This document shows, piece after piece, positions 1-6,680 of a stretch of 64,000 nt of DNA. The notes under the pieces are model-generated. The model made no database searches, was not told where the DNA came from, and was given only the letters and a program-made list of their open reading frames with translations. The number at the start of each line of letters is the position of its first letter. Position 1 is the stretch's first letter. Position numbers and translations under genes: made by a program. Origin of the DNA: UBA5195 sp034432755 (GTDB lineage Bacteria; Chloroflexota; Anaerolineae; Anaerolineales; Villigracilaceae); contig DAOUBQ010000101.1 of the NCBI GenBank assembly GCA_034432755.1, positions 30,981 through 94,980 of the forward strand, given 5' to 3'.

Positions 1-333
1 GGCGATGGCGCGCATTTCGATGGCCGACATGACGCGGGTGTAGACACCGGCGCGTTCCAGGGCATCCATCAGGGCCAGTGAATTCATCATTGTACCGAGC
101 ATGCCCATGTAGTCGGCGGTGGCGCGGTCCATGCCCCGGTCGAGGCCTTGTTTTCCGCGCCATAAATTACCGGCCCCAATCACAATGGCAACTTCTACGC
201 CCATCTCATGCACTTCTTTAACCCGGTGGGCGATGGCCTCCGCTTCTGAAACATTGATACCGAAGCCGTTTTCGCCTCCCAAGGCTTCTCCGCTCAGTTT
301 CAATAGAATGCGCTTGTATTTTAGTTCGGACAT
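1..333 (-). CDS. pyrH: UMP kinase, N-terminal part (cut by window edge)
   Basis: This is the first 111 residues of bacterial UMP kinase, which phosphorylates UMP to UDP in pyrimidine nucleotide synthesis. The N-terminus reads MSELKYKRILLKLSGEALGG, the family's nucleotide-binding opening, followed by VIGAGNLWRG and by MDRATADYMGMLGTMMN, which is characteristic of PyrH. The ATG at 331-333 has AGGAG about six bases upstream. The gene continues beyond position 1. It follows rpsB and tsf on the same strand, the common bacterial order rpsB-tsf-pyrH, but a hairpin with a T-run separates it from tsf, so its expression probably depends on partial readthrough or on a promoter not seen here. Confidence 0.95.
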   Translation of the reverse strand, partial: MSELKYKRILLKLSGEALGGENGFGINVSEAEAIAHRVKEVHEMGVEVAIVIGAGNLWRGKQGLDRGMDRATADYMGMLGTMMNSLALMDALERAGVYTRVMSAIEMRAIA

Positions 334-350
334 AAATTCTCCTGGGTTTC

Positions 351-381
351 AAAAAAAAAGCCAACCGACCGGTTGGCTTTT
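351..381 (-). terminator. Intrinsic terminator between tsf and pyrH
   Basis: Read on the minus strand, AAAAGCCAACC pairs with GGTTGGCTTTT around a four-base loop and is followed by a run of nine T. It begins seven bases after the tsf stop codon. Because pyrH follows immediately, it may attenuate rather than fully stop transcription. Confidence 0.85.
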
Positions 382-387
382 GGGGGT

Positions 388-993
388 TTATTCGGTCAGG
401 CCTTCGCCCAATTCCCAACGGGCGAAGCGGCGGATGATGACATTTTCACCCGTGCTGGCAACCGTCTGGTGAAGCAGCTTTTCGATGGTGGTCTCTTCGT
501 CGCGGATGTAGGCCTGGCGCAGCAGGCAGACTTCGTCCTTGAATTTGTTCAGGCGGCCTTCAACGATCCGCGCAGCGACCGCTTCGGGCTTGCCTTCTTC
601 TATGGCGCGCTTTTTGGCAATTTCGGCTTCGTGTGCCAAAACGCTTTCAGGAATCTCTGCTTCAGAGACGTATTTTGGAGCCTGGGCGGCAATTTGCAAC
701 GCAACCTCGTGCGCAAAGTTGCGGAAGGATTCGGAGCGGGCGACGAAATCGGTTTCACAGTTGACTTCGACCATCACACCCACGCGCCCGCCGCCGTGTG
801 AGTACAGTTCCACAATGCCGTTCGATGCGGTGCGGTCGGAGCGTTTGGCTGCGGTTGCCATGCCTTTTTCGCGCAACCAATCCACTGCTTTCTGAAAGTC
901 GCCGTTAGATTCTGTGAGGGCTTTGCGGCAGTCTAACACGCCCGCATTGGTGGCGGCGCGTAATTCTTTAATCATTTCAGTGGTAATTTCCAT
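388..993 (-). CDS. tsf: Elongation factor Ts
   Basis: EF-Ts is the guanine-nucleotide exchange factor that recycles EF-Tu during translation. The protein has 201 residues and starts MEITTEMIKELRAATNAGV, with an N-terminal UBA-like domain containing the family sequence LRAATNAGVLDCRKAL and the exchange motif CETDFVARSESF near residue 80. It is the short form, close in size to the Thermus protein and about 80 residues shorter than the E. coli one. The ATG at 991-993 was chosen over an upstream in-frame start because AGAGGAAC lies just before it and homology starts there. It lies 60 bases after rpsB in the same transcription unit. Confidence 0.97.
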   Translation of the reverse strand: MEITTEMIKELRAATNAGVLDCRKALTESNGDFQKAVDWLREKGMATAAKRSDRTASNGIVELYSHGGGRVGVMVEVNCETDFVARSESFRNFAHEVALQIAAQAPKYVSEAEIPESVLAHEAEIAKKRAIEEGKPEAVAARIVEGRLNKFKDEVCLLRQAYIRDEETTIEKLLHQTVASTGENVIIRRFARWELGEGLTE

Positions 994-1053
994 GTTCGTT
1001 CCTCTTGATATTGTTGTAAGTTCTCGGAAAATGCGCTTTTTTGCGGGCAAAGG

Positions 1054-1944
1054 CTATTCTGTCGCAGGAGTTTCTTCGTCCTCGACAGCATCATCTATTT
1101 CAGGTTCGACGGTTTTGGCGAGTTTTGCCAGGGTGGATTTGCCCAACAGTTCTTCGTCGCTGGAGTCGTCGTCCAGATCGACCACGTGGCTGAGGCGGCC
1201 CGATGGGGTCGAAACTGTGACCGAGGCGGCCAATTCGTTTGTGCTCAGGTCTTCGTCTTTGCGCATGGCTTTACCTTCCAACACTGCATCGGCTACTTTG
1301 GCGACCAGCAATTTGATGGCGCGGATGGCGTCGTCGTTAGAGGGGATGACGTAATCAACATTCTGAGGATTGCAGTTGGTATCGACCAGAGCCAGGACCG
1401 GGATGTTGAGCAGGTTGCACTCATGCACAGCGGCGTATTCGCGCCCGACATCTACGATGAACACCAGATTGGGCAGGCGTTTCATGTGGCGCACGCCTTC
1501 CAGGCGGGTTTGCAGGCGGGTGATTTCGCGCTGAATCAGCAAGCCTTCTTTCTTAGTCAGGTGGTTGATGTCGCCGCTGTCGCGCATGGCTTCGAGACGT
1601 TCCATTTCATCAATGCGGGCGCGCATGGTGTTCCAGTTGGTGAGCATGCCGCCCAGCCAGCGCTCTGTGACGTAGGGCATTCCGCAACGAATGGCTTCTT
1701 CGCGCACAGTTTCTTGCGCCTGGCGCTTGGTGCCAACAAATAAGACGGTGCCGCCGTTCATAACCGTATCGCGGGTCAGGTTGTAGACCGTGTTGAGCGA
1801 TTTGACCGTCTGTTGCAGGTCAATGATGTGAATGCCGTTGCGCTCGGTGAAGATGTACGGCTTCATGCGTGGGTCCCACTTGTTGGTGCGATGCCCAAAG
1901 TGGACGCCGCTCTCTAAGAGGGCTTTCATTGAAATAACTGCCAT
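1054..1944 (-). CDS. rpsB: 30S ribosomal protein S2
   Basis: S2 is a small-subunit ribosomal protein. The 296-residue product begins MAVISMKALLESGVHFGHRT and has the S2 signatures HFGHRTNKWDPRMKPYIF and PVLALVDTNCNPQNVDYVIP. About 60 acidic, low-complexity residues extend the C-terminus (ending EDEETPATE), a tail seen in some phyla. The ATG at 1942-1944 is preceded by AAGGAG at the right distance; the in-frame upstream extension has no homology and overlaps the leader RNA. It heads the rpsB-tsf(-pyrH) unit. Confidence 0.97.
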   Translation of the reverse strand: MAVISMKALLESGVHFGHRTNKWDPRMKPYIFTERNGIHIIDLQQTVKSLNTVYNLTRDTVMNGGTVLFVGTKRQAQETVREEAIRCGMPYVTERWLGGMLTNWNTMRARIDEMERLEAMRDSGDINHLTKKEGLLIQREITRLQTRLEGVRHMKRLPNLVFIVDVGREYAAVHECNLLNIPVLALVDTNCNPQNVDYVIPSNDDAIRAIKLLVAKVADAVLEGKAMRKDEDLSTNELAASVTVSTPSGRLSHVVDLDDDSSDEELLGKSTLAKLAKTVEPEIDDAVEDEETPATE

Positions 1945-1961
1945 TGTTCTCCTTGTCTTTT

Positions 1962-1997
1962 CCGTCTGCCGCTCGTTCTCACCAGAACGCGAGACGG
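1962..1997 (-). promoter_or_regulatory. Structured rpsB leader hairpin
   Basis: In the transcript orientation CCGTCT pairs with AGACGG, CGC with GCG and GTTCT with AGAAC around a GGTG loop, with small asymmetric bulges. The hairpin sits about 20 bases before the rpsB ribosome-binding site, inside a leader of roughly 150 bases. Such placement is typical of autogenous control by a ribosomal protein; that role is inferred. Confidence 0.5.
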
Positions 1998-2102
1998 AGT
2001 GAGTTTGGCGGGGGTGTGCCTTTTCAGGCGATATAACCCGCCCAGGGACGCTTGTTGCCCGTCCCAGGCAAAATGTTGCTCCGCCAGATGGGGAGCGGCG
2101 CA

Positions 2103-2111
2103 AGTATACCA
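2103..2111 (-). promoter_or_regulatory. Extended -10 promoter for rpsB
   Basis: Reading the minus strand, TGG is followed directly by TATACT, a TGn extended -10 element. No good -35 hexamer is visible at 17 bases, which is tolerated for this promoter type. It would start transcription about 150 bases before rpsB, just beyond the acyltransferase stop codon. Confidence 0.5.
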
Positions 2112-2115
2112 CAAA

Positions 2116-3258
2116 TTAACGGTCTGGCTGGACCTGAAGCCCAAAATAACGGTCTTTGAGCGCCAGGATGGGGTTTTCGATCAAGCGATAACTCAGCCAG
2201 GCAAGCGTCAGGGTTAGCCCGAAGGCCAACAGGGCGGTGAGCAGTTTTGCCAGGTCTTCAGGCAGGGGCGCAAGGTCGCGGATTCGCGCGGCAAACCAGG
2301 TCATGCTGAAGTGGAAGACATACATCCCATAAGAGATTTTCCCCAAATAAGTCAGCGGCTTCCACTCCAGCGCACGCGTGAACAACCCCTGGCGGGCTAC
2401 GCAGTAAATGAGAACGGCAAACAGATAATTGAGCAGGGAGTATCCCCAGATATGCTTGAAAGCGTTTGCGATTGGGAAGGTATAGCCCAGCGAGGTCAAA
2501 TCCATCAGCGTGCCGGAGGGGGTCAACGTTCCAGATGAGATGTACTGGCTGGCGAAACCAGCCACAGGGACAAGAATCAGTAGCAAGGCAAGTTGCAATC
2601 TCGGCCTGGGAATTTCATAACGGGAGATGTAGGCTCCCATTGCAAAGGCGTCAATATGCGTCCAGGGCAGGGGGTAGATGCCGAGCGGAATATCGCCGGT
2701 GAAGAACGGGAACATGCCAGAGCGCAGGGCATACGCTGTGGCGAGACGAAAAACCGGCGTGAGAATGATGACGCTCAAGAATAGTCTTTTTTGCCAGCGG
2801 TCGGGGGTTAAGAAAATCAGGAGCGGCCAAAAAATATAAAACTGTTCCTCCACCGAGAGCGACCAGAAGTGGTCGAGGAATTTGTGCGGGGTGAAGGTGG
2901 AACTGGCGTAGAAGAAGTTGTAAAGGTAGACGAAGGCGTAGGGAACTTGCCGATAAAACTCATGGATGTAGTTGACACGGTATCCAATCTCTAGTAGCAG
3001 GGCCGAGATTGCTATCATCAGGAACAGGTACAGGTAATAAAGCGGGAAAATTCTTAAAAAACGGCGGCCATAAAAACGGATAAGGAATTCCTTGCCAGAA
3101 AACCGGGCCTTCATTTTGTTGAGAATGCCGGTAATGAGGAACCCTGATAGCACGAAAAACAACAAAACGCCTGTCCAGCCGACCAGGAGGTAATCGGTGT
3201 GACAGGCAAAGACGAGCAGAAAGGCAATTGCGCGCAGGCCATCGAGACCGGGAATCAT
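2116..3258 (-). CDS. Acyltransferase family 3 membrane protein
   Basis: This is a 380-residue multi-spanning membrane protein of the OafA/YrhL acyltransferase family, which O-acylates sugars of the envelope or exported polysaccharides. The opening MIPGLDGLRAIAFLLVFACH carries the family's GLDGLRA motif and the first-helix histidine. Other hallmarks follow: FFVLSGFLITGIL, FYGRRFLRIFPLYY and HFWSLSVEEQFYIFWPLL. About ten hydrophobic segments follow one another and there is no C-terminal SGNH domain. GGAG lies five bases before the ATG. The natural acceptor cannot be told from the sequence. Confidence 0.9.
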   Translation of the reverse strand: MIPGLDGLRAIAFLLVFACHTDYLLVGWTGVLLFFVLSGFLITGILNKMKARFSGKEFLIRFYGRRFLRIFPLYYLYLFLMIAISALLLEIGYRVNYIHEFYRQVPYAFVYLYNFFYASSTFTPHKFLDHFWSLSVEEQFYIFWPLLIFLTPDRWQKRLFLSVIILTPVFRLATAYALRSGMFPFFTGDIPLGIYPLPWTHIDAFAMGAYISRYEIPRPRLQLALLLILVPVAGFASQYISSGTLTPSGTLMDLTSLGYTFPIANAFKHIWGYSLLNYLFAVLIYCVARQGLFTRALEWKPLTYLGKISYGMYVFHFSMTWFAARIRDLAPLPEDLAKLLTALLAFGLTLTLAWLSYRLIENPILALKDRYFGLQVQPDR

Positions 3259-3330
3259 CCATGCTCCAAAAGGGGCGTTGAAATACCGGCGCGATTATCT
3301 CACAACTTGCCGCTTTGCAACACGCCTGGT

Positions 3331-3690
3331 TTAATTTTGATAACGGAAGTGATAGCGCTCTAGCAGGGATTGAAGAATTTGGGTCTGGTCTGGCTCGATG
3401 TGGAGGAATTCAAAGCCGAGGTTGAATTCGCGCGGGCTTTGCTGGTCAGGAACGCAGCGTGCAACCCGGGCTTCGAGGACCATGTGGCGGGTGGGTGTAT
3501 CAGGTAGTTCGTCGGGAAGTTCTATCTCAAGGGTGAGGCGCGTGTTGAGTTCGAGCGGTTTTTCGCCTACCACCAGCAGGCCGTGCAAGGTCAGGTTTTC
3601 CAGGTAGCCCAGCAGTGTCCCCTGGTGCTTATCGCGGACGGTTGTAAAGACCATTAATTTCTTGCGAATTTCTGTCCTGCGGTCGGTCAT
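3331..3690 (-). CDS. PilZ-like domain protein
   Basis: A soluble 119-residue protein with a single PilZ-like beta-barrel. The pattern starts with MTDRRTEIRKKL and then ENLTLHGLLVVG, which matches the D/N-x-S-x-x-G part of the c-di-GMP-binding motif loosely (Thr-His in place of Ser). Strands with T-RLTLEIELP and NLGFEFLHIE follow. The RxxxR arginines are imperfect, so c-di-GMP binding is uncertain. The ATG at 3688-3690 is preferred over an upstream GTG because the GTG overlaps the ribosome-binding site AGGAGG. A diguanylate cyclase is encoded 3 kb away, so a c-di-GMP link is plausible. Confidence 0.65.
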   Translation of the reverse strand: MTDRRTEIRKKLMVFTTVRDKHQGTLLGYLENLTLHGLLVVGEKPLELNTRLTLEIELPDELPDTPTRHMVLEARVARCVPDQQSPREFNLGFEFLHIEPDQTQILQSLLERYHFRYQN

Positions 3691-3764
3691 CGTTGTCACC
3701 TCCTGGTGGTAAAAGATGCCGTAATGCGCGGTGAAATAATCTATGAGTGGGGTTCGATAAGACG

Positions 3765-3770
3765 ATTATA
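3765..3770 (-). promoter_or_regulatory. Possible -10 box upstream of the PilZ-like gene
   Basis: A perfect TATAAT on the minus strand lies about 75 bases before the PilZ-like start codon. No convincing -35 element is seen 16-18 bases upstream, so this is a weak call. Confidence 0.3.
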
Positions 3771-3816
3771 TCTTGACTTTCGGCAGGGTGGTTTGAGGCG
3801 TCGAAACTCTTTTATC

Positions 3817-5409
3817 TTAATCGAAGGTGGAGCTGTAACAGTCGAACTCCAGCCCCTGGGGGGTGGTGACGGTGATGGGCCACGAGGCTGAAGCGTTTAT
3901 CGGGTAGTAGGTCAGTTCTTTGGCTATTCGTGCCAGGGCGGCAGATGCCCGGTGGTCAGAGATGTGGAAGGTTTGCCAGGCGGTATCAGCCTTGCGGGAC
4001 TCTGCCCGGAACTGGTAACAGGCCAGGGCTGCGCCAAGCCGCTCGCGGGTCGCCTGTTGCGCGTTTTCAGATTGATACAGATTCACCATGACGGGAACCG
4101 CATCCGCCGAGAGCGAGGCCAGGTAGCCCACATCCAGCGCTTCGCCCCGCTCGAATCGCTGGATATTTTGCCGGACGATGAAGGAGTCCACATTCAGCAG
4201 CGCCAACGTGAGCGCAAACCCGACCGAGGTTAGCAGGGCGGCAAGCGCAAAGATGCGCTGGCGCTGAATGACATCCAGCACGACGACGGCGGCCAGCAGG
4301 AGGGCCAGCCAGGCGATGAAGACATGCGTGTAAGTGCGCAAGCGGGTGAAGCCGTAGGCGGTTTCATATAAAACTAAACGTTGGACGGCCGAGACGAGCA
4401 TGATGCCCACCAACAGGGTCAGCGCCACGCCCAGCCCAGAGAAGATTTTTTGCTGTACGTTTGTTTCGCGTTTGACAACCGCGCTCAACCCCAGGAACAA
4501 GAGCAAGGAGAAGAAGGCAACCGCCGCCAGTTCACCAAAACCGCGTCGGGCGTATTCGGCGTAGGTGAAACCTTCTAGGCGGATATTGGCTTGCCCGCCG
4601 AAAAAATATCCGAACTGGACGGCGACGAAGGCCCCAAAGAGCAGGATGACGCTGCCCAGCACGATTGCAGCCTCTGTGAAGCCGAAAAAGCGCGGCACGA
4701 GCGGTTGTTCAAGGCCGAGCAGTCTTTCATCTGTGGAGCGTGTGGCAGCGTGCAGGTAGACCCCGGCCAGGACGTAGGCGAGCAGGGCAATGTAAATGGC
4801 GCGGAAGATGTACTCGGGCAGTTTTTCGAGCCGGAACAGGGCGATAACGTCATCGAGGCGTTGGGCGAAGACCAGGTCGGCGGAGGAGAGCAGGGTGGCG
4901 AAGAAGGCCACGACTGGGATGGCGACCAGGATGCCGCGTGCGACTGACCAGACCGGGCTGGGAGGTTTTCCCCCGTTGGCGGCTGTTTCCTGTTTCGTGC
5001 GCCGCACCTCGGCGGAGAATATCCCGGCGCGGATGATTGCGCTGCCAAGCAGGTCGAAGCCGTGCGCGAAATAGTCGGCCAGGCTGTATTCCATCCAGCG
5101 CCCGCCGCGATAGGTGACGGCCAACCCGGCCATCAGCACCAGGGTCAGGAGGTGGGACAGGAAGACAGTCAGCGGCTCGCTACGCAGGAAGGTGAAGGCT
5201 GCCAAAAGAAGGATGAATGGAACCAGGATGAGGGCCTTACCGGCGGGGCGAACCCCTTCTCGTGAGAGCAGGAGAAAACCGGCCAGCAGGGTGACGAACG
5301 TATACAGGGCAAAAGAGATGCCGCCTGGTTCGTGTCTCCAAAAGAGCAGGTCGAACAGCCAGCCGAGCGCAAGGGTGATCATCCAGAATTGTGTTGGGAA
5401 TCGTTTCAT
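3817..5409 (-). CDS. DUF4173-type polytopic membrane protein
   Basis: A 530-residue protein with about ten to twelve predicted membrane helices, beginning MKRFPTQFWMITLALGWLFD. The arrangement of helices, and stretches such as FGFTEAAIVLGSVILLFGAF, YAEYARRGFGELAAVAFF and ETAYGFTRLRTYTHVFIAWL, match the DUF4153/DUF4173 families as I know them. A soluble segment of about 110 residues rich in charged residues closes the protein. The ATG at 5407-5409 has GGAGG seven bases upstream, better than the in-frame start eight codons earlier. Its function is unknown. Its promoter probably lies in the gap beyond 5410, which also holds two palindromes. Confidence 0.75.
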   Translation of the reverse strand: MKRFPTQFWMITLALGWLFDLLFWRHEPGGISFALYTFVTLLAGFLLLSREGVRPAGKALILVPFILLLAAFTFLRSEPLTVFLSHLLTLVLMAGLAVTYRGGRWMEYSLADYFAHGFDLLGSAIIRAGIFSAEVRRTKQETAANGGKPPSPVWSVARGILVAIPVVAFFATLLSSADLVFAQRLDDVIALFRLEKLPEYIFRAIYIALLAYVLAGVYLHAATRSTDERLLGLEQPLVPRFFGFTEAAIVLGSVILLFGAFVAVQFGYFFGGQANIRLEGFTYAEYARRGFGELAAVAFFSLLLFLGLSAVVKRETNVQQKIFSGLGVALTLLVGIMLVSAVQRLVLYETAYGFTRLRTYTHVFIAWLALLLAAVVVLDVIQRQRIFALAALLTSVGFALTLALLNVDSFIVRQNIQRFERGEALDVGYLASLSADAVPVMVNLYQSENAQQATRERLGAALACYQFRAESRKADTAWQTFHISDHRASAALARIAKELTYYPINASASWPITVTTPQGLEFDCYSSTFD

Positions 5410-5460
5410 TACTTTGCCTCCGTAATTTCTCACAGGATAGTCCCTTTTTTGTGGCGTGTG

Positions 5461-5481
5461 CTATCAGAGAGGCTCTGATAG
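5461..5481. promoter_or_regulatory. Perfect 9-bp inverted repeat (operator-like)
   Basis: CTATCAGAG and CTCTGATAG are perfect inverse complements around a three-base AGG centre. It lies between the DUF4173 gene (minus) and a strong plus-strand promoter at 5523, a typical place for a regulator to control divergent transcripts. Confidence 0.5.
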
Positions 5482-5490
5482 TCTCAAATG

Positions 5491-5506
5491 CTTATAAATT
5501 CATAAG
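5491..5506. promoter_or_regulatory. Second near-palindrome (operator-like)
   Basis: CTTATAAATTCATAAG is a 16-bp palindrome with one mismatched pair, ten bases from the previous inverted repeat and 17 bases before the -35 box at 5523. Confidence 0.4.
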
Positions 5507-5522
5507 ACTTGAAATCGGTCTA

Positions 5523-5551
5523 TTGACATCCGATTATTTCTATGCGATACT
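5523..5551 (+). promoter_or_regulatory. Strong sigma-70-type promoter of an orphan short transcript
   Basis: TTGACA at 5523-5528 is separated by exactly 17 bases from GATACT at 5546-5551. Predicted transcription starts near 5558 and would produce an RNA of about 165 bases ending at the hairpin at 5698-5723. Confidence 0.75.
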
Positions 5552-5611
5552 TTCCATATCATTCAGGGGCAAACAATTCATTCACTGCTATCCTTTAGAA
5601 AGGAGGAGGTG

Positions 5612-5671
5612 ATGTCTCGCATGGACAGTAACAGTATCCAACGCGGCGCAGTGGCATCCCTCCTCGGTTAA
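5612..5671 (+). CDS. 19-codon leader-type ORF with a very strong ribosome-binding site
   Basis: The ORF encodes MSRMDSNSIQRGAVASLLG and is preceded by AAAGGAGGAGGTG, close to a perfect complement of the 16S 3' end. The last codons carry CCTCCTC (5659-5665), complementary over seven bases to the ORF's own ribosome-binding site (5603-5609), and lie in the loop of an 11-bp hairpin whose left arm is also coding. Translation could therefore switch the RNA between two structures. I do not recognise the peptide. No coding gene follows on this strand, so it is either an orphan leader peptide, a small protein, or a spurious ORF in a regulatory RNA. Confidence 0.5.
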   Translation: MSRMDSNSIQRGAVASLLG

Positions 5672-5692
5672 TCCCAAGGAAGCCACTGCGCC
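5645..5692 (+). ncRNA. Hairpin overlapping the end of the short ORF
   Basis: GGCGCAGTGGC (5645-5655) pairs perfectly with GCCACTGCGCC (5682-5692). The loop contains the ORF's stop codon and a TCCT/AGGA inner pair, and it carries a seven-base complement of the upstream ribosome-binding site. The whole RNA may be a cis- or trans-acting regulator. I could not match it to a named RNA family by eye. Confidence 0.5.
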
Positions 5693-5697
5693 AAACC

Positions 5698-5723
5698 GAA
5701 TGCCGCCCGTAAGGGCGGCATTC
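5698..5723 (+). terminator. Terminator-like hairpin with GTAA loop
   Basis: GAATGCCGCCC and GGGCGGCATTC pair over 11 bp around a GTAA tetraloop. The downstream TCGCGTTTATGTTTC is only moderately T-rich, so termination may be incomplete. Confidence 0.6.
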
Positions 5724-5833
5724 TCGCGTTTATGTTTCAATCAGCGAACAGGCGCAGATTTGGATGGGTTCGTTGGCCCTGTTTTGGCCGGGCAAAAACG
5801 ACCTGGACGAGAACAACCTCTCGCTTGGGCTGG

Positions 5834-6577
5834 TTACATGGCAGTTTTAGCCACCTGCCTTGCCTGCCAATCTTTGATGATAAATGGAATGTACAAAATC
5901 AGGCACATCACCAGTCCAATCACTTCGATGTAAGCGATATAATAAGGCCAGGGCGGCAGCACGTCTAGCAGGCTGGCGGTATCGGGTTTGCGGGCAATGA
6001 ACAGGTAGTTCGAGCCAATCCACTGGTTGATGACAAAGATGATGCCCATATACACATTCATCCAGACAAAAACGCGCCCCAGCGATTTCCGGGTTGGACG
6101 GAAGCCCTCCACAACGGTCATGTAAATCGCCGCTGTGACAATCAATCCGTGTGAGATGTAAGTTTCCCAGAAGCGATAATGTGGGAAACCGTAGATTCCC
6201 ACGTCGGGTGTAAGGAGTGCCTGCAAAGCCCCGGCAATCCCCATGAAATACATGAATTCATAAATGCGATCATTGCGGGTTACTAACCCTAGCGCCCCCA
6301 CCCACACTAGCAACGAACACAGATGCAGCGGTAACATAGTCTGGATGTTCCACTGTCCGACTGCATAATTCCAGATATGCCAGCCCACTTCATTGGCCCA
6401 CAGAATGATGGCAAGCGTCCAGCGCAGGCGGCGGCGCGTCTTTTCTGTGGCAGATTTGAAATTTAATAAGCCGATATTGAGCAGGATAATGAAAATAAGC
6501 ACCGCCACATGCGGCGGGCCGAACAGTTCAAAGGCCGGGCCGGTCTAATCTTTTGCAAAAAATTGTCCAATGTCCAT
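5834..6577 (-). pseudogene. YwaF/TIGR02206-like membrane protein, in-frame TAG at codon 11
   Basis: A protein of about 247 codons with six to seven membrane helices, resembling the TIGR02206 (YwaF) family of unknown function. The family-like N-terminus reads MDIGQFFAKD, then TAG (6545-6547), then TGPAFELFGPPHVAVLIF in the same frame, so the reading frame is interrupted by a single stop codon. Everything downstream is intact to the stop at 5834. A GTG at 6506-6508 could start a 224-residue form lacking the first helix boundary. Interpretations are a nonsense mutation, a sequencing error, or a shorter functional start. No ribosome-binding site supports the GTG. Confidence 0.65.
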
Positions 6578-6680
6578 ACAAAACCCTTTCTTTGCAAACT
6601 GCTAAGGATTTCATTATCAGCCCATTCAAGCATTGTAACTGAAATCGCGTAGCGGGAAAATTTCATCCAGGATAAAAATC

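Noticed and set aside
3706..3891. Small plus-strand ORF between the PilZ-like and DUF4173 genes
   Set aside because: Its second half is antisense to the DUF4173 gene end, and there is no ribosome-binding site or recognisable sequence.
5700..5933. Plus-strand ORF after the orphan short transcript that could be its regulated gene
   Set aside because: It runs through the terminator-like hairpin and antisense into the YwaF-like gene; no ribosome-binding site and no protein-like sequence.
5834..6577. Reassigned TAG codon (genetic code change)
   Set aside because: Several other genes end normally at TAG (e.g. rpsB at 1054-1056, the GMC gene at 25902-25904), so general reassignment is not supported.
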